A DNA stretch of 64,000 nucleotides, taken from contig NC_079223.1 of the NCBI RefSeq assembly GCF_029633865.1, positions 33,134,423-33,198,422 on the forward strand, given 5' to 3'. The position numbers and the translations under genes were made by a program. Of this stretch, positions 22,341-35,068 are shown piece after piece. The DNA is from Lampris incognitus (lineage: Eukaryota; Chordata; Actinopteri; Lampriformes; Lampridae). The stretch's first letter is position 1. Each line of letters opens with the position of its first letter. The notes beneath the pieces were generated by a model. The model had not been told where the DNA came from. It saw only the letters and a program-made list of their open reading frames with translations, and did no database searches.

Positions 22341-22996
22341 TAAATAGAGTCGTCATCTCTTAAACACATTGGTATGAGGCAAAGTCATTTAGAGAGCCTG
22401 ATCACCATATCATTCAAAGTATTATAGGAAGTAAATGCAAAGCAAAGCTCAAAACATCAACAGGACTAAACCTGCAATCCTCCAACTAAACCTGCAATCA
22501 TGTATAGCGAAAGTAAAACGTGCAGCAAAATAGTGCATGGCCATTTCTCTCTCAAAGACACTAACTGAAAGGTTAAAAAAAGGGAAAAAAATCATCACAG
22601 TTTCCCAATGGCACAGTGTCCCACAACTCAGGACCGGCATGATGAGAGATGCCTCTGTTTGATCTGGGATTAATTGAAAGGGGCAGAACATAATCCTGTT
22701 TTAACCGGGCGAACACAGAGGGCATCACCTCCAGTCCTCCACCAAAACAAGCCGGTATGAGAAGGGAGCTGGGGCAGACTCGGTCGTTGTGTCTCCACGT
22801 TTTTAAGCCTGCTGTCTATGCAGGGCTAGGGCTAACATCCTGACATGCATGGCCTCGCTTGTTGGAGAAGAGTGAACCGAATGACGATGTCAAGTCATTT
22901 GTTAGAATTTGAAGTGAGCACTTGAATGCGAGAAATGATGTGTTGCTGGGTGAATATTTGTCTCTCATGTGTAAAGATGCAGCTTTGAGAGGAGAC
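22341..22996. other. Intergenic, nothing recognised
   Basis: No supported feature. Confidence 0.35.
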
Positions 22997-23053
22997 CATT
23001 ATCATCATCATCATCATCATCATCATTATCATCATCATTATCATCATCATCAG
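22997..23053. repeat. (ATC)n microsatellite
   Basis: ATC units with occasional ATT. The histidine-rich frame through it is an artefact. Confidence 0.92.
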
Positions 23054-23421
23054 GGTAGGAAGCTCTTAGGCAGTCTGTGCTATATCTATTTCCTCTATAG
23101 AATAAACAGATTGTACTGTATTTTCTTGTTTTCTTTAGCCTCTCCTCAAGACTCTCATCTCAGCACATCTACACCCCCCCACCCTTTATCTTTTACTTAG
23201 TAAATGCATGTTTGTGGTATATAAGCAAAATATGATGTTGAATTCCTGAAAATTTTGATTAAGAATCAGTAAAAATACAATTTGAAGAAAAGGGGGCTGT
23301 TGGATAGGTGACCATGTGATTTATCTCATAACATAGTTGTGAACCCACCACACCTGGTGGATGACGGGAACGCAGCATTCCAGCCGGTGACCCTTGACCT
23401 TCCACTCACCCTACAGACACA

Positions 23422-23578
<157 letters not shown>

Positions 23579-25775
23579 GTGACACATTTTGCATCCAACA
23601 GCTGCTGGCACTTCTAGTGTTGTCTGGTCTGTGTGTCATAAAAACATCTTCCTGACTCTAATCTCACTTGAAAACAGAATTACGGGAAGAAGAGCAGAAT
23701 ATAGGCCACGTCCTCACCTACAGCGTCTCATTTTGACCGTGCTAACACAGGAAGGCAGGAAGGAAGCATCATTATGGAGTTCGCTAAGTCAATTTCCTGA
23801 GCTCCGATCCTGCCAATCGTCTATGTGAGCCAAGTGATCAATCTGAAGCCTGCGATATGATATCATGTTTACAATGTGAATCTTCAGTGTGATGTGATGT
23901 GCGGTAGGAGCATGGCAGCACGGCTTAAGTGTGGACCGTATCATAGTGATACAAGATCACAAAACCTCAGTCAGATGCAAATATGCAGGTTTTCTAATGA
24001 CTACACTACACCTCCAACCAGACAGGGGAGGAGTAATTGGTCAAATCAGCTGGAAAGAAAAGCTGCATACACATGGGCCCCCTGTGGCACACGGTTGAAT
24101 ATGATGGCCCTACTCTTAAGTGTCATTGCTGTGTGGTGGGAAGTGGGTCTGGGGCAGCTGGAGGTGTCTCACTGGGACATGTTCCAGAGACACCATTATA
24201 ACTCGCAGATGCAGCATCAAAGGCATCAGAGGCTCACAATGAACTTGAGGTTTCAGAGGCACCACCGTCTATACACTATTCCAGTCATTGCTCATAATCC
24301 CCTCTAGGGTTTCCATTAAAGCTGCAGCGTTAGCATGTGTACCACTGTGTGTGTATGTACATTGTTTGAAGGAGAGGGGGGGGGTTTGAGCATTTGTGTG
24401 TGTGTCATTGCATGTTGTCTCTGTGTGTGAATGTGTGCATGTGCATAATCATTTTAGCTTTGAGATTAGTTATATATAGTATTTCTGTATACAAGTGCTA
24501 TTCATGGGCGTTACTGATGTGCAAGCATATGTCTAGGGATACCCATGATGCCTCTCTCTTTCTCTCTCGCCATCGATGTAATTGTGTGTGTGTGTGTGTG
24601 TGCGTGCATGTGTGTGTGCATGTGTGTGTTACAGGAAAACAGTGACTAATGTCTGCCCTCTTCTCTTCCGTAAGCTGATCTCTCCCTGAGGCAAACGAGA
24701 GGGCACCAGCCTTTTTTTTCTCTGCCCAGACGCTTTAGCGAGACTGCAAAGACAACAAACGGACCCCTTATTACCGCGCTGCAAGACTCAGTGTGAAATT
24801 GCACGAATGCAAACAATACACACAAACAGTCCTTCACACCCAGGACTAATGCTGGGGCCCTTTGAATCAAGGTTAACTAGATGTCCGCTAGCTAACGAGG
24901 AGCATTCAGGATAGATGACCCATACAGAGCACTACATAGCCGAGACTGGTAGTGCAGCATTAGTCTCTCCGAGTAAACACAGAAATAGTCCTAAGTGGAG
25001 AGGACATGGAGATAGCATTTGGCCTATTGCAGCATACTGGAAAAGCCGTGGCAATGACTCAATACAGGCATGCGTGGATGCTGCTCTCACTGCGTTTATC
25101 TTATGAGGGGGTACTGGAGCATCAGATAACCGTGATGAATTATTCAAATCTCTGTCATTTATAATCCTACATTTACAAGAGGTGATATTTCAAATCAAAT
25201 GGCGATCTTTCTCCGTAGCACTTTTACCATGAAGGTTAATATCAGTGGTGGAATAGAAAGATAAAGATAATGGGCTTTCAGTGCTATTTAGGACAAACAG
25301 GATGGCACTTCATTTACCGCTGGGTACAAATATCTGAGGTGCAAACTGTAAAGTAAGCAAATTTTTTTTTAGAAAGTAATAAGTAAATGTATGTATAAAT
25401 TTGGTGTCCTTTGTATATCAGAATTCTTGATTTCTATGTGGATACCAAGCTCTGAATGTCATTAAAGTCTTTGTAAATAAGAGGTAGTGAGACAGCTTTG
25501 CAGTAAAAAAACACAACCCCAAAAACATCCATACCCATGTATATAGGAGCCAGTATGCCAGGTAACATAACAAACTAACAAAAATATTGTTAATACTACC
25601 CATGCAGATAGGCTTTGTGTAAATACATCTGGTCACACTATTTACCACATTGCAAGTGACAAGTCCCCGTTGACACTTTGTCCTAAAGTGCTCGCTGCAT
25701 TACCTTTGTGATGGGAAACACATCGGACAATAGCAGCTAGATCGGGTTTCAGTGACACGATGCATCACATATGTG
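23579..25775. other. Intergenic, nothing recognised
   Basis: About 2.2 kb without a supported gene. A G-run lies at 24377-24385 and a (TG)n stretch at 24583-24630. Confidence 0.4.
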
Positions 25776-25809
<34 letters not shown>

Positions 25810-25810
25810 T
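25776..25810. repeat. (TA)n(CA)n microsatellite
   Basis: A short compound array directly before a dispersed repeat fragment. Confidence 0.85.
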
Positions 25811-25924
25811 CCATCCATTATCCGAACCGCTTATCCTGCTCTCAGGGTTGTGGGGATGCTGGAGCCTATCCCAGCAGTCATTGGGTTGCAGGTGGGGAGA
25901 CACCCTGGACAGGCCACCAGACCA
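25811..25924 (+). repeat. Fragment of a common fish dispersed repeat
   Basis: CCATCCATTATCCGAACCGC and GGATGCTGGAGCCTATCCCA are signatures of a repeat widespread in teleosts, probably a LINE 3' region. Only about 115 bp are present. Confidence 0.6.
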
Positions 25925-26025
25925 TATATATATATAACTTTGTTAAAAGAAACACTCAATGGTAGGGAAAGTGCTCAACAAATAAGGAGCAAAATAATCC
26001 AATGAGACAAGTAAATTCTTCATGA

Positions 26026-26064
26026 GACAGTACAAGCCTGTTTCATGCCATAAGCAATCATCAG
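26026..26064 (-). ncRNA. Hammerhead-ribozyme-like core
   Basis: On the minus strand: CTGATGA, a short stem II (TGC/GCA with a T-T mismatch at its base), GAAAC, stem III ACAG/CTGT closed by a 7-nt loop, then a C in the cleavage position (GUC). All conserved core positions are present. Stem I is weak, mainly a G-T pair and scattered pairs, so activity is uncertain. The inverted copy near 26255-26277 has lost the core (TTGATGA, GAAC). Confidence 0.4.
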
Positions 26065-26468
26065 CTGTCAATAAAGCTACTCGAGGAAAGGACATAGCAT
26101 TTACTGCCTGGACCGTTAACTGGACCGTTAGCGATCACGTGTTCTTGAATTTTTGTATGTTGCACCTCTCCCTTCCCCGCTGCACACTGTTCACGTGATG
26201 TGCATGACGAGGCAGTAAATGGTATACCCTTTCCTCCAGTAGCTTTATTGACAGTTGATGACTGCTTATGGCATGAACCTAGGCCAGCAGTTGCAGAGTT
26301 AGGTATAAGCACCTATTTTGTAGTTATAAATAAATCATGCCAATAGACAACCCCCCCCCCAAATTGGACCATTAGAAATCATGTTTTTGCATTTTTGAAT
26401 GTTGCACCTCTCCCTTCCCCATTGGATGTTGTGCACGTGATGTGCATGGCGAGGAAGTAAATGGTATG

Positions 26469-26498
26469 GTATATATATATATATATATATATATATCC
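26469..26498. repeat. (TA)n microsatellite
   Basis: About 14 TA units inside the Penelope-like mosaic. Confidence 0.85.
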
Positions 26499-27218
26499 TG
26501 ACCAGACTTTAAATTTTAAAGTAAATCTCAGGTGTGCAAACCAGTGAACAGTGTGCCAGGTTTCCTGTAGAAGAACAGCATTACAAACCATGCAGCGTGT
26601 TGCTAATCTTCCAAGTTAAAATTAGAACGGCCTGTGACTCTTTTTACAGGTGACATGCTCATAAGGTCTTATGAAAGAGATTTAGGGCATTATAAGGCAC
26701 TGAGTTGGGGAATTAAAAAACGGGAACTCGTATACGTATGTAAAAAGACAAAGGTCAAATGACGATCGCAGCCTGTGTGTGCACAGAGCGCCATGTAGCT
26801 CCTTCACACTGCAAGAAGTGCTGGGGATTAGAAGTGACACTGAAGACAAGGGTGGTATACTTTAAACTAGACAGATGAAAGATCTACCCACTCTATTTTT
26901 AACCTAGAATCCTATTGAATATTCCTCTTGTGTCTCGCTCTCTTTTTTTCTTTTTCTTTTTTAATGAATTCGTTGAGCTGAAGCAGACTTGTGAATTAGG
27001 GTGAAAAATGGCGCATGGAAATGACTCTTTATTTAAAGATTAATATTCACACAAGTTTAGTGCCTGTGTGCGTGTGCGCATGTGTGCATGCGTGTGCGTG
27101 TATGTTTTGGGGGATCCCCAGATAGTGAGGTTTTTGCAATGCATTGAGTGGGTCAGTTTAAGTTTCGTCAGTGACATCAGTCTTCCTTGATGAGAGGACA
27201 GTTATTCTGGTGATGGTA
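26499..27218. other. Non-coding stretch inside the mosaic
   Basis: No reverse transcriptase or other coding frame is recognised; a TG-rich stretch lies at 27064-27100. It may be older sequence between two separate fragments. Confidence 0.35.
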
Positions 27219-27335
27219 AAATATATATATATATATATATATTATACACACACAAACATTACAAACACACATTATATACACACACATACATTATATATAT
27301 ATACACACACATAAATTATTTATATATATATATAA
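27219..27335. repeat. (TA)n / (CA)n compound microsatellite
   Basis: Alternating TA and CACACA stretches. Confidence 0.85.
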
Positions 27336-27479
27336 TCCCGTGAGTCAAGATTATTTTGCTCCTTATTTGTTGTGCACTTTCCCTACCGTTGAGTGTTTCT
27401 TTAAACAAAGTTATATATATATTTTTTTTAGTTCATTTTTTGTTGCTTAAAACCGATTGGAAATGGGAACTTATGTTGT

Positions 27480-27998
27480 TTACTAAGCTATCCGCATGGC
27501 TTCATTGAAAACATTTTGGCTGGAGTTTTCGGACTTTTCGTTTTTTTCAGGTTGAACGCGCCCCCCACCACCATACCCCCCCAACCCCCCCACATTGGCT
27601 ACACCCATGTTACCGGAGCGTAACACGGAGCTGTCAGATGTTGTGGCTGCGGCTGCATGCTGAGGTGTCGCCTTCTCTTGGATGCTCTCGCAGACTTCGC
27701 GTGGCCTCAAGTCTCACAGAGGAAGAGCCGCTGTCATTGGTCTCTCAATGACGGATCAGCAGCGGTTCCCTGGGGGAAGCTCGGTGGACTGACTGCAGCG
27801 GGTCCATCAATTTGTCCGCTCCGGTTTTTTTGGGTTTGGTTCTTCCTAAACCCGCTTGCTCCTCTACTTCCAGGGCGCCTCTGAGACCGTGCACTGCGCG
27901 AGGATCAGTCGTTGAGTCGCAGCATCTGAACAAAACCCATCGCGTGCACTCTGGGGTTTTGTGCCAACCTGTTCGAGTCCTGGGAGTTCCGCCTGTCG

Positions 27999-28062
<64 letters not shown>

Positions 28063-28134
28063 GTCAGTCAGTCTGTCCGTCACGCGGGAGGTTTCTTTTT
28101 GCAGCAAAGTTTAAGGCAGATCTCTTCTTTTAAC
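27480..28134 (+). promoter_or_regulatory. Presumed PRKG1-alpha promoter and 5' UTR region
   Basis: The region before the alpha start codon is richer in CpG than its surroundings (for example around 27610-27740 and 27880-27990). No TATA box or transcription start can be fixed. TTTCTTTTTGCAG at 28092-28104 resembles a splice acceptor, so the 5' UTR could begin in an earlier exon. The location is inferred from the gene model only. Confidence 0.4.
27998..28062. repeat. (CTAT)n microsatellite 72 bp before the PRKG1-alpha start codon
   Basis: About 16 tetranucleotide units, followed by a few CTGT/CAGT variants. Confidence 0.95.
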
Positions 28135-28391
28135 ATGAGCGACCTGGAGGAGGACTTTGCCAAGATCCTGCTGCTAAAGGAGGAGAGGATACGGGATTTG
28201 GAGAGGCGTCTGGGGGACAAGGAGGACGAGATTCAGGAGCTGAAGAGAAAATTGCACAAATGTCAGTCCGTTTTACCCAGCGCTCAACTAATCGGACCGA
28301 GGACCCGCCGGGCGCAGGGCATCTCCGCGGAGCCCCAGACGCACCAGGACCTGTCCACACAATCTTTTAGGAAGTATGCCAAGTCCGACTG
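28135..28391 (+). CDS. prkg1: cGMP-dependent protein kinase I, alpha-specific first coding exon
   Basis: PRKG1 is the cytosolic kinase through which nitric oxide/cGMP relaxes smooth muscle and acts in neurons. This exon encodes the alpha N-terminus, 85 codons plus two bases. MSDLEEDFAKILLLKEERIR opens a leucine-zipper coiled coil (residues about 1-45) that makes the dimer and chooses partners. HKCQS holds the redox-sensitive cysteine (Cys42 of the mature mammalian enzyme). RAQGISAEP, around residues 59-67, is the autoinhibitory pseudosubstrate stretch. The tail after EPQT is shorter and diverged compared with mammals. The donor is GACTG|GTAAGA at 28391/28392. It joins the shared exon at 38677 in frame, giving D-W-S-K-N-L. 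The ATG context is TTTAACATGA. Confidence 0.95.
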
Positions 28392-28483
28392 GTAAGATGG
28401 CCGCAAGCCATGTTTGGATCTGTGTGATTTCACAATCTTTAACTGGGAATCAACCCGCATTCCGCCCCTCTAAAGGTGATCTA

Positions 28484-28532
28484 ACGCGCGCGCGCGTGTG
28501 TGTGTGTGCGCGCGCGCGTGTGTCTGTGTGTG
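28484..28532. repeat. Alternating (CG)n/(TG)n tract
   Basis: ACGCGCGCGCG, GTGTGTGTGTG, CGCGCGCGCG and GTGTG follow each other about 95 bp after the alpha exon donor. The strict purine-pyrimidine alternation is the kind that favours Z-DNA. Confidence 0.9.
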
Positions 28533-29182
28533 TACCCCACCTCAAACAGAGATGGCTCCGACTCGAACTGGGTCAAATAGGCTCCAGCGTCTGAATTGAG
28601 GCGTCCAGTCAGGAGGTTGTGTGTGTTAATAACGTCTTAATGTTTAGTAACTCGTCAATGGGAAATGTCCGGCCTTCATGTCAGAGCTGCACACTTCATC
28701 TTTCCGGTCACAACAAAGTCACACAACAGCTCTATGACAGCGCGTCCCTGTTTTCTTTCTCTCTGTTTTTTTCTTTTTTTGCAACCCAGTCTCGATAGAG
28801 ATGCTCGCCATGAATGGGCAAGCACTTCCATTCTTGGGGCGAATGACGCAGCTTCAGAAAGAGCTCATAATTGATCGGATCCATCATGGCATTCCCACAG
28901 GACAGGGAGTGGAGGAAGTACCGGGCATTATTGGCTTTTAGTAGCTGGACGCTGAGCGCCCGAAGTGCACGTCTGAGGATATGTAATACCCCATTAGAAA
29001 ACGTTTTGTTTGACCATATGCTTCTTTCAGGACCTTCCAGGTGCTCCTCTTTAGCTTCAGAAGACCGCTATGCCAGTTCATAACCCCTCACGGGCGTCTG
29101 TCACTAATTAGACAATTTTGAGAATTATGTTGCGCAAAATGGATTTTTAGACCTTCCTTTGCTGTATTTTGGTCTTACACCA

Positions 29183-29186
<4 letters not shown>

Positions 29187-29257
<71 letters not shown>
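29187..29257. repeat. (GT)n microsatellite
   Basis: About 35 GT units. Confidence 0.95.
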
Positions 29258-29258
<1 letters not shown>

Positions 29259-32200
29259 TGTCACACACTTCTTTACTCCACCTTTTCCTACATCCCTTAC
29301 CTCCATCAGTCAGCTCCGCTCTGATCACATTCACAGCAGGGCAAAACGTCTTGTTATGCTGATGTTATGCGCGTGGAGGGGGGCAGAAGTGGCTCTCCCT
29401 GAATGAATTAAGGTGTGGTAGACGGTGTTGTGGTAATTCTGTTAAGATGGCGAGGCAGTTTCCCATCTTAATTTGCATTAACGAACAGTAGACAAGACAG
29501 ATGCTATAATACCGTCATAACGCTTCACTACCGCTCAGTGTGCCGGTGGAAACTAACGGTGTGTGTGTGTGTGGGGGGGGGGGGCTCCCGGAAGTGCACC
29601 GTATGTTTTGCTGCATCCGGAAAGCGACTAGAGAAATCACGGGACACTGGAATTCATGAATGATCCACGGCGCCATTGAGAAAACGTGAGCCATGTGTTT
29701 CTTGTCTCGGATGCGCGTGCGCCTCCGTGGTACGCGTGTGTTGAGAGCGCGGGACAAGCCGCCAGAAACTAGTTGTGTTACGACCACATAATTAACCACA
29801 GAACAAGTCAAATTATTTCCATAATGACAGCACCGTTAGTGAACAGGCTGGCCAAATTCAATTGCGATACTGTGAGTACGCTGTGGTGATGAGATGTGCT
29901 TGTTTCAAATGCCCCAGTGGGCAGATAATTGTAGACACTCTCGAAATCAATCTGGAAACGTTAAAAAAATAGATAAAAGAAATCCATTTGCCATGACTGG
30001 ATGAGATTAGAAAGTAGTGGCGGTGAAATTGCAAGAAAGAAAAAAAATGCCCTTCTGTCCGGGCATTTGTTCCAATTATGCAACGCACGAGGTGACGAAA
30101 ATCCCTTACACCGCCTTGCTGGAGGTCACAGCCAGAACGGCGCTGATTATTCGTGATGGAGGTGGCACTGCTCCTTTCATCACTTTAATGAATGACTCAT
30201 CTGAGTTGTGATCACTTGTCTAGAGGAGGGTGCCCGTCTGTGTCGTGCCCGCTGGGCCGTCGGGGGGGTCAGAGACGGTGTGACCCTCCCCCACCACCCC
30301 TTTCTCGTTCTCTCCTCCCACCCCATTAGTGTCAGAACGAACGTGGCACCAGTCGACAGCCCTCCCCGCTCTTCAGATTACCGCAGCATGGCGCAACGGA
30401 TCCGGTTTCTATTGATCTGCATAGGAAAGGGCTGAGCTGGATGGTTAGAGAGGTGAAATTTGAAGCCTGTGTCTCGGGGCGCAAAGGTGCTTTGAAGGAC
30501 AGTGGGAGGGCCTTAGGAGGACCAGGGGTTGAGGACACAGCTCAGAGGAAGGAAGCACTGGTGGAGAGAGTTGGGGTTTGCATCTTGATCCTGGCCCTCG
30601 ATGCTATATGTTTTGATGATATGATGTATGTTTTTGGGGGTTTCTTTTTCTGAGTTTGGTTAGTGGGTTATTGTTTAATTCAAAACATAACATTATTGTT
30701 GCTTAAGCTTGACGTTGTGTCCTTCACTTGGCTGAGATAATCCAAATATTTAGCCTTCATGTTGAGCAGATGCAGAATTCTTCATAGTCAATGTGGCTTG
30801 CCAATATCATCCAAGATAGTGATCAATTGAGTGTTTACATTCACGCCTGAATGATTTTAAACAGTCCAATCTAAATACTGCTGATATTAGCAGTGCAAAT
30901 TAGTGTCTTACTCAGTCTGGTTTGTGTCTATTCTGTGTACACTCTGCACATTTAGTTGCCACGCTGGGATGCTTTCGTTTGTTTAACGTCATCCATTGTT
31001 AGTGAGACCAGTTGTTGTATAACACATGTTGCCTACCTTTGAAATGTAGAGCTTTAATTTTATGAAAACCAGGCAAATAATGACTAGAACATGAGACCAG
31101 CATTGCATTATGGAGTGTTGCACCTGTTAATTAATTTACTTTGGGTTGAGAAAGTGCCGAGCAGGTGGTCTGTTGTGTTGATTGTTTATCATATTTAACC
31201 ACTAGAGGGCGACTTTGATCTGCTTTCACCAAAACAGGGATTAGTCAAGAGCACAGTGCTGTGAGAAAATTCACCCAAAACTTACCTTGAAATTGCCACC
31301 TTTGCGTTTAGACCCACCGAAGCAGAGTCATTAATCTCAAAAAGCCGTCTTCGTCCTTACTTGTCGTCTGGTGACCTCTGGTCCTTGAAAGCCCAGCGCA
31401 GACTCGGTTGCTATTTTGACCTCTGCGTCCTGTTTGATCGTCCATAGCAGTGTATCTATCCATCGTCATCCAGTATCCTGGACTCGTACCGTGCATGTGA
31501 GGGCTGCACTTGTTCATTGGGCTTCAAGTGACTCAAGCTGGTGCTTGGAGCAAGGAGACACGCGGGATTACAACAGGCATGTGATGCTGTTGTTTGACAG
31601 GGGTGACCCCCTCACAGGTTAAACAGCTTTCAGATATATACCCCTCTGGTTACCTACTATACATTTGGTTGCTGGGATACTGGATATGTTAGTTAGCCAA
31701 CTGAATAGATAAGGGGGGAAAACAGTTTCTGAGAGGGGAAAAAGAAAGGAATCTTTAAGCTAACCGAGCAGTACAAGCAGTTTGCTTCACTGGGATGGTT
31801 ACACATGTTATGTCTATTGAGCAGAGAGGGTCTGTGTAGGCTGGCCCACAGCCGTTTGTTAAGCAAAGCATTTGCTCTCACGAGGGGGGAGGTTTTCAAT
31901 TAGACCCTATCGGTTTCCCCCCCAATCAGTTCAGCATCCTTTGTATTTAAACATCTTTTTTAGTTTGCAAATGGAGACACAGCGCCAGTCTTGGCCAAAC
32001 GACCAAAGTTCGTAACAAACAGGTCTGGGGGGAAAAAAGCCCCAACAAAAAAATGAATGACGGTGCCCTTGAACGCACCATGTGAATAAAATGCGCTGTT
32101 TGCTTTGCGTGGTTTCATTACCCCCCCCCCCCCATCCCATCTATTTCTAACTCTCCTATGTGACCACAATACCCTTAGGCAAATTGTGGAGATTTGATAG

Positions 32201-32732
32201 CCTTTTTTCTTCTTCTTCGTCTTCTTCGTCTTCTTCTTCTTCTTGCGCAGTGAGGGTTTCCGTCCATTATCGTTAATGTGCTCTCACTAGACTGCATTGT
32301 ACCACGGATTCCTGTAGGCGCCCTTCTCGCCTCGCGCTCTCTCCGGGTCGCAGCCTGACGCACACGGGAAGGACGGGCCACTGTCACTCCGCCGAGAGAG
32401 AGAGGGAGGGAGGGAGAGAGAGAGCGAGGGAGAGAGAGAGAGAGCGAGGGAAAGAGAGAGAGAGAGAGAGCAGACAAACTTTACATTTCTTTGTTTCCCT
32501 GGCTGAAGCGCATTCTCGGCTCACCTCGGTACCCGCCTCCTCCGTTCAACACACACATGACTCCCAACAGTCCCCGGTAACGTGGGAGTCGCGAGGCGTT
32601 CCGGCTCCATGAAGGGGAGGCTGAGATTCTCTTAAATCTGTTCATGCCGGATAAAGTTGCCTGGCAGAAAGGCAGAGGAGGGAGGATCAAGACCCGACCG
32701 TATAGCTTCGGCTAAAGTTTAAAGTTTTTTTT

Positions 32733-32734
<2 letters not shown>

Positions 32735-32768
<34 letters not shown>
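32735..32768. repeat. (TA)n microsatellite 58 bp before the PRKG1-beta start codon
   Basis: About 17 TA units followed by an AT-rich stretch. Confidence 0.92.
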
Positions 32769-32775
<7 letters not shown>

Positions 32776-32790
32776 TATTAATTTATTTTT

Positions 32791-32814
32791 GGGGTGGGGT
32801 GGGGGTGGGGAGGG
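32791..32814 (+). promoter_or_regulatory. G-quadruplex-type tract just before the PRKG1-beta start codon
   Basis: Five runs of three to five G (GGGG, GGGG, GGGGG, GGGG, GGG) separated by single bases, on the coding strand, ending 12 nt before the ATG. This satisfies the usual quadruplex pattern. It would be in the mRNA 5' UTR if transcription starts upstream. Confidence 0.6.
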
Positions 32815-32826
32815 AAGTCTCCAGAA

Positions 32827-33131
32827 ATGGGCACCTTGCGCGACCTCCAGTACGCGCTCCAGGAGAAGATCGAGGAGCTGCGCCAGCGAGACGCGCTCAT
32901 CGACGAGCTGGAACTGGAGCTGGACCAGAAGGACGAGCTGATCCAGAGGCTGCAGAATGAGCTGGATAAATACCGCTCCGTTATCAAACCGGCCACCCAA
33001 CAGGTCCACAAGCAGAGCGAGTTGCAGGAGCAGCAGAGGACGAAGAGGCAGGCAATCTCGGCCGAGCCCACCGCCTTCGACATCCAGGACCTTAGCCATG
33101 TCACCCTGCCTTTCTACCCCAAAAGCACAGA
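32827..33131 (+). CDS. prkg1: cGMP-dependent protein kinase I, beta-specific first coding exon
   Basis: This is the beta N-terminus of the same kinase, 101 codons plus two bases. [20 protein letters not shown] and the following heptads form the beta leucine zipper (residues about 4-52), which targets the isoform to partners such as IRAG1 and TFII-I in mammals. KRQAISAEP (residues about 73-81) is the autoinhibitory pseudosubstrate segment. The stretch [19 protein letters not shown] is nearly as in mammals. A few residues around 62-70 differ and the exon is about two codons shorter. The donor is CACAGA|GTAGGT at 33131/33132, same phase as alpha. Joining to 38677 gives T-E-S-K-N-L. Confidence 0.96.
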
Positions 33132-33363
33132 GTAGGTGTACAAAAATTAGCAAATGCGGCTTCATGACTTGTGTGTTTTTTTAAATGTATTTTGTTTCCG
33201 TTTTTGTCGTTAATTCCTGTGAATGAGCTTGTTACTGCGTATCCCGCCACACGTGTTCTGTGGGTGGTGCTTAGTGTGATGCAGCAGGTTGAACACCTGT
33301 AGCACTTTACAGCATGCTCTCCAGCTACAGTGTATTTCATAAGAAGTGTGTTGGATTTACACG

Positions 33364-33371
33364 CCCCCCCC

Positions 33372-33429
<58 letters not shown>
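33364..33429. repeat. C-run and (AC)n microsatellite
   Basis: About 11 C followed by about 27 AC units. Confidence 0.93.
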
Positions 33430-33431
<2 letters not shown>

Positions 33432-33779
33432 GGACGAAATTAATTCTAGTAATAGCATTTGTAATATTAACTTCACCTGGACTTGCACTGACTGACAGGA
33501 ACTTGTTAGCTGCTCTGTGTAATGTACCAGTACCCAGCCAGTTTATTCAAACTATTCAAACTGTGATAAGGAGCAGTCTTAACAGGCCTTCAGTGCCGTG
33601 TTTATGCTGTGATTTGTCTGCAGCTGGTGCACTTAGTCTCTCAGTTCAATTCAGTTCAATTTGCCAAAGCACTGTCAGAATATTGATGGTCATAGAGTTA
33701 GGGTATAGCCAAAACACTGTTGGACTGACACATTCAAATACGAAAATATCCAACAACCCAGGAAGAAGAAAAAATAGCA

Positions 33780-35053
<1,274 letters not shown>

Positions 35054-35068
35054 CTCTCAAACTCTTCT

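Larger units (their letters stand above)
25936..27412 (-). mobile_element. Penelope-like mosaic with nested inverted repeats
   Basis: The outer arms 25936-25999 and 27349-27412 are inverted copies of about 64 bp, each abutting a (TA)n run. Inner arms 26044-26108 and 26211-26275 are inverted copies of 65 bp with several changes. A segment of about 105 bp at 26119-26226 recurs in direct orientation at 26365-26468. No reverse transcriptase frame is present. The minus strand carries a hammerhead-ribozyme-like core (26026-26064). Inverted partial copies of the terminal repeat are usual for Penelope-like elements; the family name is inference. Confidence 0.5.
28392..32826 (+). other. prkg1: PRKG1-alpha first intron and PRKG1-beta upstream region
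   Basis: Non-coding. It contains an alternating CG/TG tract (28484-28532), a (GT)n array (29187-29257), a GT/G-run (29559-29584), a C-run (32121-32133), a (TTC)n stretch (32207-32243) and a GA-rich run (32394-32471). No repeat element or extra exon is recognised between 29.3 and 32.1 kb. Confidence 0.5.
32280..32826 (+). promoter_or_regulatory. Presumed PRKG1-beta promoter and 5' UTR region
   Basis: A moderately CpG-rich part (32310-32400 and 32505-32600) is followed by a (TA)n run at 32735-32768 and a G-rich tract at 32791-32814, then the beta ATG at 32827. The transcription start is not visible, so it is unclear how much is transcribed. Confidence 0.4.

Noticed and set aside
22922..23200. 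Histidine-rich open frame
   Set aside because: It is only the (ATC)n microsatellite read in one frame.
26255..26277. Second hammerhead in the inverted copy
   Set aside because: The core is changed to TTGATGA and GAAC, which should abolish the fold.
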